Source: Candidatus Omnitrophota bacterium
GTDB lineage: Bacteria; Omnitrophota; Gorgyraeia; Duberdicusellales; 4484-171
DNA length: 59,325 nucleotides
Assembly (NCBI GenBank): GCA_024542985.1
Contig: JAMXCX010000003.1
Location: 1-59,325, forward strand
Direction of reading: 5' to 3'
Numbering within the stretch: position 1 is the stretch's first letter; each line of letters opens with the position of its first letter. Made by a program: the position numbers and the translations under genes. Below, one piece after another: positions 1 to 7,311 of this stretch. The notes below the pieces were generated by a model. That model was given only the letters and a program-made list of their open reading frames with translations, was not told where the DNA came from and did no database searches.

Positions 1-165
1 TGTCCTTTTCTTGAATTTTTCCCTCGTTCGGATTGGCAGCCGGAAACTGCAACAAGAGACGAAATTCTGGACTTTCCCATCAGGAGCTTTCAATTTGAAC
101 CTCGTTCAGCAGGAAAAAATATTTATTATTTTGATTGCGTAAAGTTAGTTAGGGTTAAAAGATAG
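1..165 (+). CDS. C-terminal end of an unidentified protein (cut by window start)
   Basis: An open frame runs from the first base and ends at TAG 163-165, giving the last 54 residues of a protein whose start lies outside the window. The segment alternates hydrophobic and polar residues (for example FPIRSFQFEP, then GKNIYYFDCVKLVRV), which looks like the closing strands of a beta-sandwich. I do not recognise the family. The stop codon directly abuts the ATG of the metallopeptidase gene at 166, so the two are probably co-transcribed and translationally coupled. That tight junction, and the lack of any stop in the frame, are the reasons for calling it coding. Confidence 0.6.
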   Translation, partial: CPFLEFFPRSDWQPETATRDEILDFPIRSFQFEPRSAGKNIYYFDCVKLVRVKR

Positions 166-1218
166 ATGGCCGTTACAAAGATTAATCTTTCAAAAATTTC
201 ACCGGCAGAGCTTCTTAAAACTAGAATCTGCGATTTGCCCCTAAACATAGAAGGGACTTGGCTTAAAGGATGTATAAAAACTTTATATCAAGAGCTAGAC
301 TCTAAAGGAATTCGATTTAGGCCTACCTATTATCTAGCTGATGAATGGCTTAGCCCGGATGAGGAACCGCTGGTGGGAATACCTTTTTATTTAGCTCACC
401 CCTCACTTATGAAATTGGAAAAAAAGATGATGCTTGATGTGGAAGGCGGTACCCGCTCCTGGTGTATGAAGCTGCTTAGGCATGAAACCGGTCATGCTAT
501 AAATTATGCCTATAAATTACACAGAAGAAAGAAATGGAAAAAAATTTTCGGCCGCTTTTCTAAAGAATACACTGATACTTATAGATTTCGTCCTTACAGT
601 AAGAATTTTGTAAGGCACTTAGAAGATTATTATGCTCAATATCATCCTGATGAGGATTTTGCCGAGACTTTTGCGGTTTGGCTTACCCCGGCCTTAAATT
701 GGGAAAAACAATATAAAGGTTGGAAGGCAATGATAAAGCTTAATTATGTCGATGCCCTAATGCGCCAAATCGGGCCAAAAGGACCTTTGGTAAAAAAAGG
801 CAAAAAATACTGGGAAGCTGCCCGTACACGCACAACTTTAGAGAAATTCTATAAAAAGAAAAGGTATTTCCATGCTGAGGGTTTTCCCGATTTTCATGAT
901 TCTAATTTAAAGAGAATATTTAGTTTGCAGTCAGAAATTTTTCCTGCAGCGAAGAAGGATGCAGATTTAATCTCGGCCGTTGAGATTATCAAGCGCTATA
1001 AAAATAGCATACTTAAAAACGTGGCTGTTTGGACAGGTGAGAAAAAATATATTATTGCCGATCTTATAGATACATTGATTTTAAGATGTAGACAGCTACG
1101 TTTATCTACAGATAGGGCCGAGGCTTTAGTTTTACTTGAGATTTCTGCCTATGTTACAGCCTTGGTTATGAATTACTTGTATACCGGAGCTTTTAGAAGA
1201 AAAAGATGCGCAAATTAA
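166..1218 (+). CDS. Putative zinc-binding metallopeptidase (gluzincin-like)
   Basis: The 350-residue protein has a clear zinc-protease signature, HETGH at residues 106-110. About 55 residues later comes DEDFAETFA (162-170), which would supply the third, glutamate ligand. This layout is that of the uncharacterised putative zinc-binding metallopeptidase families (COG4307-like). No signal peptide or membrane segment is visible, so it is probably cytoplasmic. The C-terminal 120 residues are helical and lysine/arginine-rich. It starts immediately after the stop of the upstream gene and overlaps the following ATP-grasp gene by 13 bp, so a joint role is likely: the ligase forms a peptide-like bond and the peptidase trims one. 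The substrate is unknown. Confidence 0.8.
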   Translation: MAVTKINLSKISPAELLKTRICDLPLNIEGTWLKGCIKTLYQELDSKGIRFRPTYYLADEWLSPDEEPLVGIPFYLAHPSLMKLEKKMMLDVEGGTRSWCMKLLRHETGHAINYAYKLHRRKKWKKIFGRFSKEYTDTYRFRPYSKNFVRHLEDYYAQYHPDEDFAETFAVWLTPALNWEKQYKGWKAMIKLNYVDALMRQIGPKGPLVKKGKKYWEAARTRTTLEKFYKKKRYFHAEGFPDFHDSNLKRIFSLQSEIFPAAKKDADLISAVEIIKRYKNSILKNVAVWTGEKKYIIADLIDTLILRCRQLRLSTDRAEALVLLEISAYVTALVMNYLYTGAFRRKRCAN

Positions 1219-2222
1219 AGGTACTACTTCTTTTTGACAGCCCTTATTTTAAACCCCGGGACTATGACTTTAAGAAGGAATTTCAGGATTTAGACTGGGT
1301 CACAGAGGACGATGTCTATAAGGCCCTTTGCGATAATGGCCACCAGGTTAAATTGCTGGGATTACATAACGATATAAGTATCCTTCTTGAAGAAGTTAAA
1401 GAAAACAAACCCGATGTAATATTTAATCTTGCCGATGTGTTCAATCAGAAATCGCATTTGGATAAAAATGTTGCCGGAGTTCTGGAAATGTTAGATATAC
1501 CTTATACCGGAGCTTCTCCGGCAACTTTATTTATTTGCAGCAATAAAGCCTTGTGTAAGAAAATCTTAAGATTTCACAGAATAAAGGTCCCGCGGTTTTA
1601 TACTTTTTATCGGAATTTCCGTATCTGGCTGCCGAAACGCCTCAGGCTTCCTTTAATTGTTAAACCTCTTCGCGAGGAAGCATCGCGAGGCATATCTCAA
1701 GCCTCAGTAGTCGATAGTGAAGACGCTTTAGTTGAAAGAGTAAAATTTATCCAGGAAAGTATGAAGATGGATGTAATAGCTGAGGAGTACATAGACGGCA
1801 GAGAGTTTTATGTAAGTGTTCTAGGTAACAAAAGAATTAAAGTCTTGCCTTTACGGGAGATGAAGTTTGGCGAGTTTTCTGAAGATGAGCCGCGCATAGC
1901 AACTTATAAGGCCAAATGGAATTATGATTACCGCCAGAAATGGGGGATTAAAAATGTTTTTGCCGGCAGGATACAGGATGGTTTAGCCGAGCAAATTGAA
2001 GAAGTTTGTAAGCGGGCCTATAGAGAGCTCAATATGGAATGTTATGCCCGTTTTGATATCAGGGTGACTCCTGATTCGAGAATTTATATTATAGAAGCCA
2101 ATGCTAACCCTTGTCTGGCTATGTATGACGAGTTAGGCCAATCAGCAGAGAAAGCTGGAGTTTCTTATAGTAAATTAATTCAAAAAATACTCCTGCTTGC
2201 TTTTAAAAGGACAAAAATCTAG
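1206..2222 (+). CDS. ATP-grasp ligase, D-alanine--D-alanine ligase-like
   Basis: A 338-residue ATP-grasp protein related to D-Ala-D-Ala ligases. The N-terminal half has a Rossmann-like pre-ATP-grasp domain. The motif YTGASPATLFICSNK (about residues 98-112) matches the family's substrate/ATP entry segment. LIVKPLREEASRGIS carries the ATP-binding lysine, and the C-terminal IEANANPCLAMY supplies the metal-binding Glu/Asn pair. True Ddl enzymes usually have a more conserved GSS loop and omega loop, so this may join other amino acids or peptides. It overlaps the metallopeptidase gene by 13 bp, which implies translational coupling. The product is cytoplasmic. Confidence 0.8.
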   Translation: MRKLKVLLLFDSPYFKPRDYDFKKEFQDLDWVTEDDVYKALCDNGHQVKLLGLHNDISILLEEVKENKPDVIFNLADVFNQKSHLDKNVAGVLEMLDIPYTGASPATLFICSNKALCKKILRFHRIKVPRFYTFYRNFRIWLPKRLRLPLIVKPLREEASRGISQASVVDSEDALVERVKFIQESMKMDVIAEEYIDGREFYVSVLGNKRIKVLPLREMKFGEFSEDEPRIATYKAKWNYDYRQKWGIKNVFAGRIQDGLAEQIEEVCKRAYRELNMECYARFDIRVTPDSRIYIIEANANPCLAMYDELGQSAEKAGVSYSKLIQKILLLAFKRTKI

Positions 2223-2247
2223 ATATTGACACCGGGATTTTATTTCC

Positions 2248-2275
2248 TTGGTTTTGGAGTATATTTAGATATAAT
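2248..2275 (+). promoter_or_regulatory. Predicted sigma70-type promoter upstream of 2308
   Basis: A -35-like TTGGTT (2248-2253) and a perfect -10 TATAAT (2270-2275) are separated by 16 bp. They lie 33 bp upstream of a gene that has a good ribosome binding site (AAGGAG). Confidence 0.5.
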
Positions 2276-2307
2276 GACACATAGGCAATTTTAAAATAAG
2301 GAGCAAT

Positions 2308-2562
2308 ATGCAAGCTGATTTTTTCGTGAAACAGTGTTATGATGTCGGAGGCGTGAGTCTCATGCTTGCCGGGAATGTAGAGTCTGGTGAAATAGCAGAA
2401 GGCTCAATAGGTGTAACTTCTAAAGGTAAAAGATTTACTGTGGTAAAAATCGAAAAAGATGGCGATAGAATTCCGGTAGCCTTGAGGAAAGACAAGGTAA
2501 ACCTTTCGATTAAGAATGTTACCCGAGTAGATATACGAGTCGGTGAAATTATCCATTTTTAG
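2308..2562 (+). CDS. Small EF-Tu domain-2-like beta-barrel protein
   Basis: An 84-residue protein that is almost entirely beta-strand in pattern. The stretch GNVESGEIAEGSIGV (about residues 22-36), followed by alternating hydrophobic residues and a final RVGEIIHF, resembles the translation-factor domain 2 barrel, in which a regulator of the form G-x-V-x-S-G-x-I-x-x-G is typical. Such stand-alone barrels are usually annotated as elongation-factor-Tu-like proteins of unknown role. An AAGGAG ribosome binding site 6 bp before the ATG and a promoter-like element upstream support the start. It is not obviously linked in function to either neighbour. Confidence 0.65.
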   Translation: MQADFFVKQCYDVGGVSLMLAGNVESGEIAEGSIGVTSKGKRFTVVKIEKDGDRIPVALRKDKVNLSIKNVTRVDIRVGEIIHF

Positions 2563-2622
2563 CCTGCCCAACAGGCCGGAGGCCTACTCTGGGTGGTCTG
2601 TTGACCTAGGGAAACTCAGGCT
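2561..2622 (+). promoter_or_regulatory. Nested inverted repeat between two genes, next to the next start codon
   Basis: Three nested complementary pairs fill the 62-bp gap: AGCCTG (2561-2566) with CAGGCT (2617-2622), CAACAG (2569-2574) with CTGTTG (2598-2603), and GGCC (2574-2577) with GGCC (2581-2584). The outer arm ends 2 bases before the ATG at 2625, so a folded transcript would bury the ribosome-binding region of the Memo-AMMECR1 gene. No clean Shine-Dalgarno is visible there. It could be a translational control hairpin or a small dispersed palindrome of the kind seen elsewhere in this window. Confidence 0.5.
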
Positions 2623-2624
2623 TT

Positions 2625-4085
2625 ATGTCTAAATTTTTTGTTTTAATTTTATTTTCGTCCCTTATTTCTAATCCTGCTATTTGTGAAAATATCAAAGAAG
2701 CCGACCTTTCAGGAACTTGGTACCTAGCTGATTCTCGTAAACTATATAAGAAGATTAATAGCTACTTGCGAAGCGCTAAAGCGCAAAATATCGAAGGAGA
2801 GACAATAGCTATTATTTCTCCTCATGCGGGAATCATTTTTTCCGGCGAAGTGGCTGCTCATAGCTTCGAACCGCTCAGGGATAAAGGTATAAAAACTGTT
2901 GTTTTAGTGGGTTTTAGCCATAGAAAAGATTACGATGGCATAGCTGTTTTTGATAAAGATGGTATTAGAACCCCTTTGGGAGTACTCTATTCAGATAAAG
3001 TCTTGGTAAAAAAAATAACCTCAGCCCATAAGAAGATTTTCACTTATCTGCCGGCCTTTTCTCAGGAAAATTCCCTTGAGCTTATTCTACCCTTTATACA
3101 AGTCGCTTTAGGCAATCCAAAAGTTTTACTTTTGGCTATCGGCAGGCAGAGTTTGGAAAATTGCCGGATTTTGGGAGAAACCCTTTATCAAATATTAAAA
3201 AATAAAGATAATTTTCTTATAATTGCCAGTACGGATATGAGCCATTATCTGTCTGACTTTGAGGCAAGGAAGATAGATTCCAAGACTGCCGAAGCAATAA
3301 CCCAAATGCAACCAAAAGAATTGTTCTTACGGTGTTATGGGAAAAAGCGCATGTGTGGATTAGCAGCGGTTGTATCCACAATGATTGCTGCAAAGAAATT
3401 AGGGGCCAAAAAGGCTCAGATATTAAAAATGGACACTTCTGCTAAGGGCAGCGGAGATAAGGGAAGGGTTGTTGGTTACTTGAGCGCCGCTTTCATCCGC
3501 GAAAAACCAATAAAGGAAAAGGAGCGTGTTAAGATGAGAGAATTTCTTACGCCAAAGCAAAAAAAGGAACTCTTAAAGATAGCTCGGGATACGATTAATA
3601 GTTATGTAAAACAAAAGAAAGTTTTAGATGTAGAAACCAATGACCCTATCCTTAAGGAAATCATGGGTGTTTTTGTTACTTTGCGTAAAGACGGCCAGTT
3701 ACGGGGTTGTATCGGAAATATTATCGGCAGAGAACCGCTTTATCTTGGGGTGCGAAACATGGCTATTGCTGCTGCTGCCCAGGACCCGCGTTTTAGCCCG
3801 GTGAGGTTTCATGAACTTAAGGACATAGAAATTGAAGTTTCTGTACTTACTCCTTTAAGAGAAATTTTCGATCCCGATGAGATAATCTTAGGTACACACG
3901 GAGTTTTAGTGCGGGATGGGTTTAGAAGCGGGGTATACCTGCCTCAAGTGGCCACTGAAACCGGCTGGAGCAAGGAAGAATTTATGAATAGCCTTTGCGG
4001 CCAAAAAGCCCATATGGAAGTTGACGCCTGGAAAACAGGTAAGTGCGAAATACACGTCTTTACCGCCGAAGTATTTGGAGAGTAA
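2625..4085 (+). CDS. Exported AmmeMemoRadiSam protein B-A fusion (Memo-like + AMMECR1)
   Basis: The 486-residue protein has two recognised domains. Residues about 28-290 form a Memo-like domain: SGTWYLAD at the start, ISPHAGIIFSGE, and STDMSHYL in its second half. Residues about 304-480 form an AMMECR1 domain, with LRKDGQLRGCIGNI, AAQDPRFSPVRFHEL and IEVSVLTPL. This is the A and B halves of the AmmeMemoRadiSam system in one chain. The N-terminus (MSKFFVLILFSSLISNPAICE) looks like a Sec signal peptide, so the protein should be periplasmic or secreted. The matching radical SAM component lies 52 kb downstream at 56231. The biochemical role of the system is not established. Memo proteins are structurally related to metal-dependent dioxygenases. 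Confidence 0.85.
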   Translation: MSKFFVLILFSSLISNPAICENIKEADLSGTWYLADSRKLYKKINSYLRSAKAQNIEGETIAIISPHAGIIFSGEVAAHSFEPLRDKGIKTVVLVGFSHRKDYDGIAVFDKDGIRTPLGVLYSDKVLVKKITSAHKKIFTYLPAFSQENSLELILPFIQVALGNPKVLLLAIGRQSLENCRILGETLYQILKNKDNFLIIASTDMSHYLSDFEARKIDSKTAEAITQMQPKELFLRCYGKKRMCGLAAVVSTMIAAKKLGAKKAQILKMDTSAKGSGDKGRVVGYLSAAFIREKPIKEKERVKMREFLTPKQKKELLKIARDTINSYVKQKKVLDVETNDPILKEIMGVFVTLRKDGQLRGCIGNIIGREPLYLGVRNMAIAAAAQDPRFSPVRFHELKDIEIEVSVLTPLREIFDPDEIILGTHGVLVRDGFRSGVYLPQVATETGWSKEEFMNSLCGQKAHMEVDAWKTGKCEIHVFTAEVFGE

Positions 4086-4280
4086 TTTTTATCTCCAAAA
4101 TTAAAAGAACTAACTCGCAGGCTATTCTGAGAATTATCGCAACCGAAGGCGAGCATAATTATTTTATAGAAACCTTAGGATTTTAACTTAAAGGGTGGTT
4201 TCCTTCTGTGATATAATGAAAAGAGTTTCCACCATAAACTGGCAAAAGAGTAGAATTAGACTTAAGATAAGGTTTATATT

Positions 4281-5075
4281 ATGCAGGAAAGATACCAGCG
4301 TTTAAACTTTGGGTCCTCGATGAGCAGTACCGTTAAGGTATTGATTATTATTAATGTTGTTGTATTCATCATCATTAATCTTTCACGTACATTTCCTTGG
4401 GCCGATATCTTTGGGATGGTGCCTGTTTTCATCGTAAAAAAGTTTTGGCTTTGGCAGTTTTTTACTTACATGTTTTTGCATTATGGCTTGTGGCATCTTG
4501 TTTTAAATATGCTTATGCTGTATTTTTTCGGGCCGGCAATAGAGCAAGCCTGGGGCCGAAAGGAGTTTCTAACTTATTATTTCTTTACCGGAATAGGCGC
4601 GAGCCTTTGTAGTTTTCTGATTTCTCCGGGTTCTCTTACCCCAACTATAGGGGCCTCAGGGGCTATATTCGGGATATTGGTTGCTTATGCAGCAATGTTT
4701 CCCGATAGTGTCATCTTATTATTTCTTATTTTTCCCATGAAGATGAAATATGCAATATTTGTTTTGGCCGGGATAAATCTTTTAGGAGCAATTTCAAACC
4801 CGGGCAGCGGCATTGCTTACTTTGCCCATTTGGGAGGGGGGCTGTTCGGTTACTTATACTTAAAGAATGAGTGGCTTAAATTTAAACTCTTGAATTTTAG
4901 CCTGGCTAATTTTAAACAAAAAAGTAAGATTAGGCCCTCACAGCGAAAAAAGCCACAAGATAAAAGCCTGGATAAGAAAGTTGATGCTATTTTAGATAAA
5001 ATCTCCCGACAAGGAGTGGGGAGTTTAACCAGTCAGGAAAGAAAGATTCTAGAGCAAAAAGGCCGCATGAAATGA
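4281..5075 (+). CDS. Rhomboid-family intramembrane serine protease
   Basis: A 264-residue polytopic membrane protein with about six transmembrane segments between residues 17 and 195. The rhomboid catalytic motifs are intact: HLVLN (His72, Asn76), GASGAIFG with Ser126 as nucleophile, and FAHLGG with catalytic His183. The cytoplasmic C-terminal tail (about 195-264) is basic and ends in a helical segment, VDAILDKISRQGVGSLTSQE, found at the end of many bacterial rhomboids (DUF6576-like). It would cleave transmembrane helices of unknown client proteins. A TATAAT at 4212-4217 may be its -10 box, but no good -35 accompanies it. The ATG has only a weak ribosome binding site. Confidence 0.9.
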   Translation: MQERYQRLNFGSSMSSTVKVLIIINVVVFIIINLSRTFPWADIFGMVPVFIVKKFWLWQFFTYMFLHYGLWHLVLNMLMLYFFGPAIEQAWGRKEFLTYYFFTGIGASLCSFLISPGSLTPTIGASGAIFGILVAYAAMFPDSVILLFLIFPMKMKYAIFVLAGINLLGAISNPGSGIAYFAHLGGGLFGYLYLKNEWLKFKLLNFSLANFKQKSKIRPSQRKKPQDKSLDKKVDAILDKISRQGVGSLTSQERKILEQKGRMK

Positions 5076-5207
5076 AGGGGCTAAAGTTTATAGTTAAAAA
5101 TAAGCCTTAAATTAACTTCGGACTAACTCGCCATTTTTATTGTTCCTTATGCCTTAAGAGAGCTTCGATAGCTTTCGCCACTTTTTTTAGAACTTTCATG
5201 AAGCCAC

Positions 5208-5236
5208 TTGACTTTTAGCTAATTATATTTTATACT
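5208..5236 (+). promoter_or_regulatory. Strong predicted promoter of the MarR-TolC-RND operon
   Basis: TTGACT (5208-5213) and TATACT (5231-5236) are separated by exactly 17 bp, close to the sigma70 consensus. The MarR start codon is 47 bp downstream. Confidence 0.7.
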
Positions 5237-5244
5237 TTAGTCGG

Positions 5245-5270
5245 TTAATAGTTAACATACTTAATAGTTA
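5245..5270 (+). promoter_or_regulatory. Putative MarR operator: direct repeat of TTAATAGTTA
   Basis: TTAATAGTTA occurs twice, at 5245-5254 and 5261-5270, with a 16-bp period. It lies between the -10 box and the ribosome binding site (AGGAGG) of the MarR gene. The first copy also contains the palindrome GTTAAC. The placement just downstream of the transcription start is that expected of an autorepressor site. Binding by the adjacent MarR protein is inference. Confidence 0.5.
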
Positions 5271-5282
5271 GGAGGATTAATT

Positions 5283-5756
5283 ATGGCTAAGCAATCAAAT
5301 CTTTCTTCGTTTGCCGCAGAGCTGGCGCAGGCCATACCTTATTTGGCTCGTTTCTCACGGGCGATGCTGGGGCAGCGTTCAGATCCTCTCAGCGCCGGTA
5401 AAATTACCCTTCCTCAATACATTGCCCTTAATGTACTCGGCGTTAAAGAGTCAATTAAGATGAAGGATATTGCCAGAGCAATGCGGATAAGCCTTCCGGC
5501 AGTTACCGGCTTAGTTAATAGGCTTGTGCGGATGAAGATGGTTAAAAGAAGCTATGATGCAAAAGACCGCCGGGTAATTTATGTAGTGCTTACTTCCTTA
5601 GGAAAAAAGACCGTTGAAAGTGTAACTTTGGGCCGCCGGAGGGTGATTGAGGAGCTATTCAGCGATTTGAGTGACAAAGAGCGTGAAATCTATATAACCA
5701 TTATCCGTAAGGTAAAAAAGATTGTTTATGAAAAAAGCGAAAAGGCTAAACAATAA
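5283..5756 (+). CDS. MarR-family transcriptional regulator
   Basis: A 157-residue winged-helix regulator. The helix-turn-helix and wing are visible at about residues 60-105: MKDIARAMRISLPAVTGLVN, then KRSYDAKDRRVIYVVLTSLG with the typical DxRxxxxxLT wing. MarR proteins bind DNA as dimers and usually repress efflux or stress genes until a small ligand binds. It is first in an operon with a TolC-like channel and an RND pump, so it probably represses this operon. The ATG follows an excellent AGGAGG site, and the 3' end overlaps the start of the next gene by 29 bp. Confidence 0.9.
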   Translation: MAKQSNLSSFAAELAQAIPYLARFSRAMLGQRSDPLSAGKITLPQYIALNVLGVKESIKMKDIARAMRISLPAVTGLVNRLVRMKMVKRSYDAKDRRVIYVVLTSLGKKTVESVTLGRRRVIEELFSDLSDKEREIYITIIRKVKKIVYEKSEKAKQ

Positions 5757-7302
5757 AGGGGTATCCATTTTGCTTTTATCAGCTGCCCTTACCGTAGCTA
5801 TGAATGCAAAAAGTGTTCTGTTTGCATACCAGTTTTCTCATCAAAAGCAAAAAATTCAAACAGGAAATAAGGGGAAAGCTTCCCGGCCTGATAAGGGGGG
5901 AGCCGTTGCTCCTTCTTCCCTAGAGCTATCTCTTAAGGATGTAACCAATATTGCCTTAGATAATTCTTTGGATATTCAAATCGCAAAGCTTGACGTTTAC
6001 ATAGAGAGATTATCTTTAAAAAAAGAGAATTCAATATTTGATACTTTTTTAAGTGCCAGCATAACTTATAACCGGGATAAGAGGATGCAGGCAAGCACTG
6101 TTTTCGGCACAGAGACAAAAGAGCATGAGTTTTCTTTCGGCTTAGAAAAGAAGACATCCACAGGAACAACAGTTTCTCTGGACACAATCGGTACTAAAAA
6201 GAGGACCAATAGTATTTTCAGCACTTTGAATCCTTACAACGAAGCCCGGATAGAGCTTTCCATAACCCAGGAATTAGGAAAGAATTTTTTTGGCTTGGCT
6301 GACCGTTCTAAGATTAAAGTTACAAAAATCGATATTGAAAATTCAGAGTTTACTTCTTTAGATGACATAGAGGATATTTTATCCAGAGTGCAGAAAGCAT
6401 ACTGGCGCCTCGTATTAGAAGAAGAGCAGCTAGGAATAAGGAAAGATATGCTTTTTGAGGCTGAAAAATTATACAAAATATATAAAGATAAATTTTCCCT
6501 GGGGTTGGTTGAGGAAAGTGAGTTACTGGCGGTTGAAGCTGTGGTATATACCAGAAAGGCGAGTGTTTCCATAGCCGGGCTTAAGCGCCAGACTGCTAAA
6601 AATAACCTTCTTTTTTTGATAAATAAAGGAAATTTTAAGCAGGAAATTAAGCCAAAGGAAGAATTGTCTTCAACAAGTCAGAAGGTTGATTTAGCCCAGG
6701 CTCTTATCAAAGCTATAGCCTCCCGGCGCGACTACCGGAGGGCTATTAATGAAATTAAAAAGAATAATATCGATTTAGTTGTGAAGGAAAATGCTTTATG
6801 GCCCCAAATAGATTTAGAAGCTTCTTTAAACCGTAATAATCTTAATTTAAACCGCCTCCAAGCCTGGGAAGATGCTACCCGTCAGAGCAATGATGAGGTT
6901 TTTGTAGGTTTAACTATTAAGATACCTTTTGAGAATACTGAGGCTAAAGCAGAGCTAAAGGAGGCAGAATTTAATAAGAGAAAAGTATTGCTTGAGCTAA
7001 AGCGTGTAGAGAGGCTTATTTTGAAAGAACTTAATAATAAGGTCAGCCGGGTAAATGTAATACAAAATCAAGTCCAGCTCTATGAAGGAACAGTAAAAAT
7101 ACACGAAAAAAAACTTAAACATCAGATAAAACGCCTAAAGTTCGGGCGTTCGGATTCAGATACGCTCCTTCGCTATGAAGAAGATTTATTAAACACTCGC
7201 TTAGAACTGGTGGATTATTTATTTCAATATAAAGTGAGTTTTATTGAGTTGGAGCTAGCGCAAAACACCTTGCTGGATAAATATTGGAAGGATTCACTAT
7301 AG
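5728..7302 (+). CDS. TolC-family outer-membrane efflux channel
   Basis: A 525-residue outer-membrane factor. An N-terminal signal sequence (hydrophobic core SILLLSAALTVAMNA) is followed by the two outer-membrane-efflux repeats. The first starts near ELSLKDVTNIALDNSLDIQ, the second near VDLAQALIKAIASRRDYRRA. Long coiled-coil helices are rich in Lys, Glu and Leu. It forms the trimeric exit duct for the RND pump encoded 9 bp downstream. I place the start at the ATG at 5728, which overlaps the end of the MarR gene. A TTG two codons upstream is also in frame but less likely. Confidence 0.88.
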   Translation: MKKAKRLNNKGVSILLLSAALTVAMNAKSVLFAYQFSHQKQKIQTGNKGKASRPDKGGAVAPSSLELSLKDVTNIALDNSLDIQIAKLDVYIERLSLKKENSIFDTFLSASITYNRDKRMQASTVFGTETKEHEFSFGLEKKTSTGTTVSLDTIGTKKRTNSIFSTLNPYNEARIELSITQELGKNFFGLADRSKIKVTKIDIENSEFTSLDDIEDILSRVQKAYWRLVLEEEQLGIRKDMLFEAEKLYKIYKDKFSLGLVEESELLAVEAVVYTRKASVSIAGLKRQTAKNNLLFLINKGNFKQEIKPKEELSSTSQKVDLAQALIKAIASRRDYRRAINEIKKNNIDLVVKENALWPQIDLEASLNRNNLNLNRLQAWEDATRQSNDEVFVGLTIKIPFENTEAKAELKEAEFNKRKVLLELKRVERLILKELNNKVSRVNVIQNQVQLYEGTVKIHEKKLKHQIKRLKFGRSDSDTLLRYEEDLLNTRLELVDYLFQYKVSFIELELAQNTLLDKYWKDSL

Positions 7303-7311
7303 AGATAAGTT

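Noticed and set aside
4086-4185. Open frame after the Memo-AMMECR1 gene (ends HNYFIETLGF)
   Set aside because: It lacks a start codon and ribosome binding site and its upstream part is an out-of-frame read of the preceding gene; at most a remnant.
5076-5205. Twenty-residue minus-strand peptide (MKVLKKVAKAIEALLRHKEQ)
   Set aside because: Helical-looking, but no ribosome binding site or promoter and too short to support.
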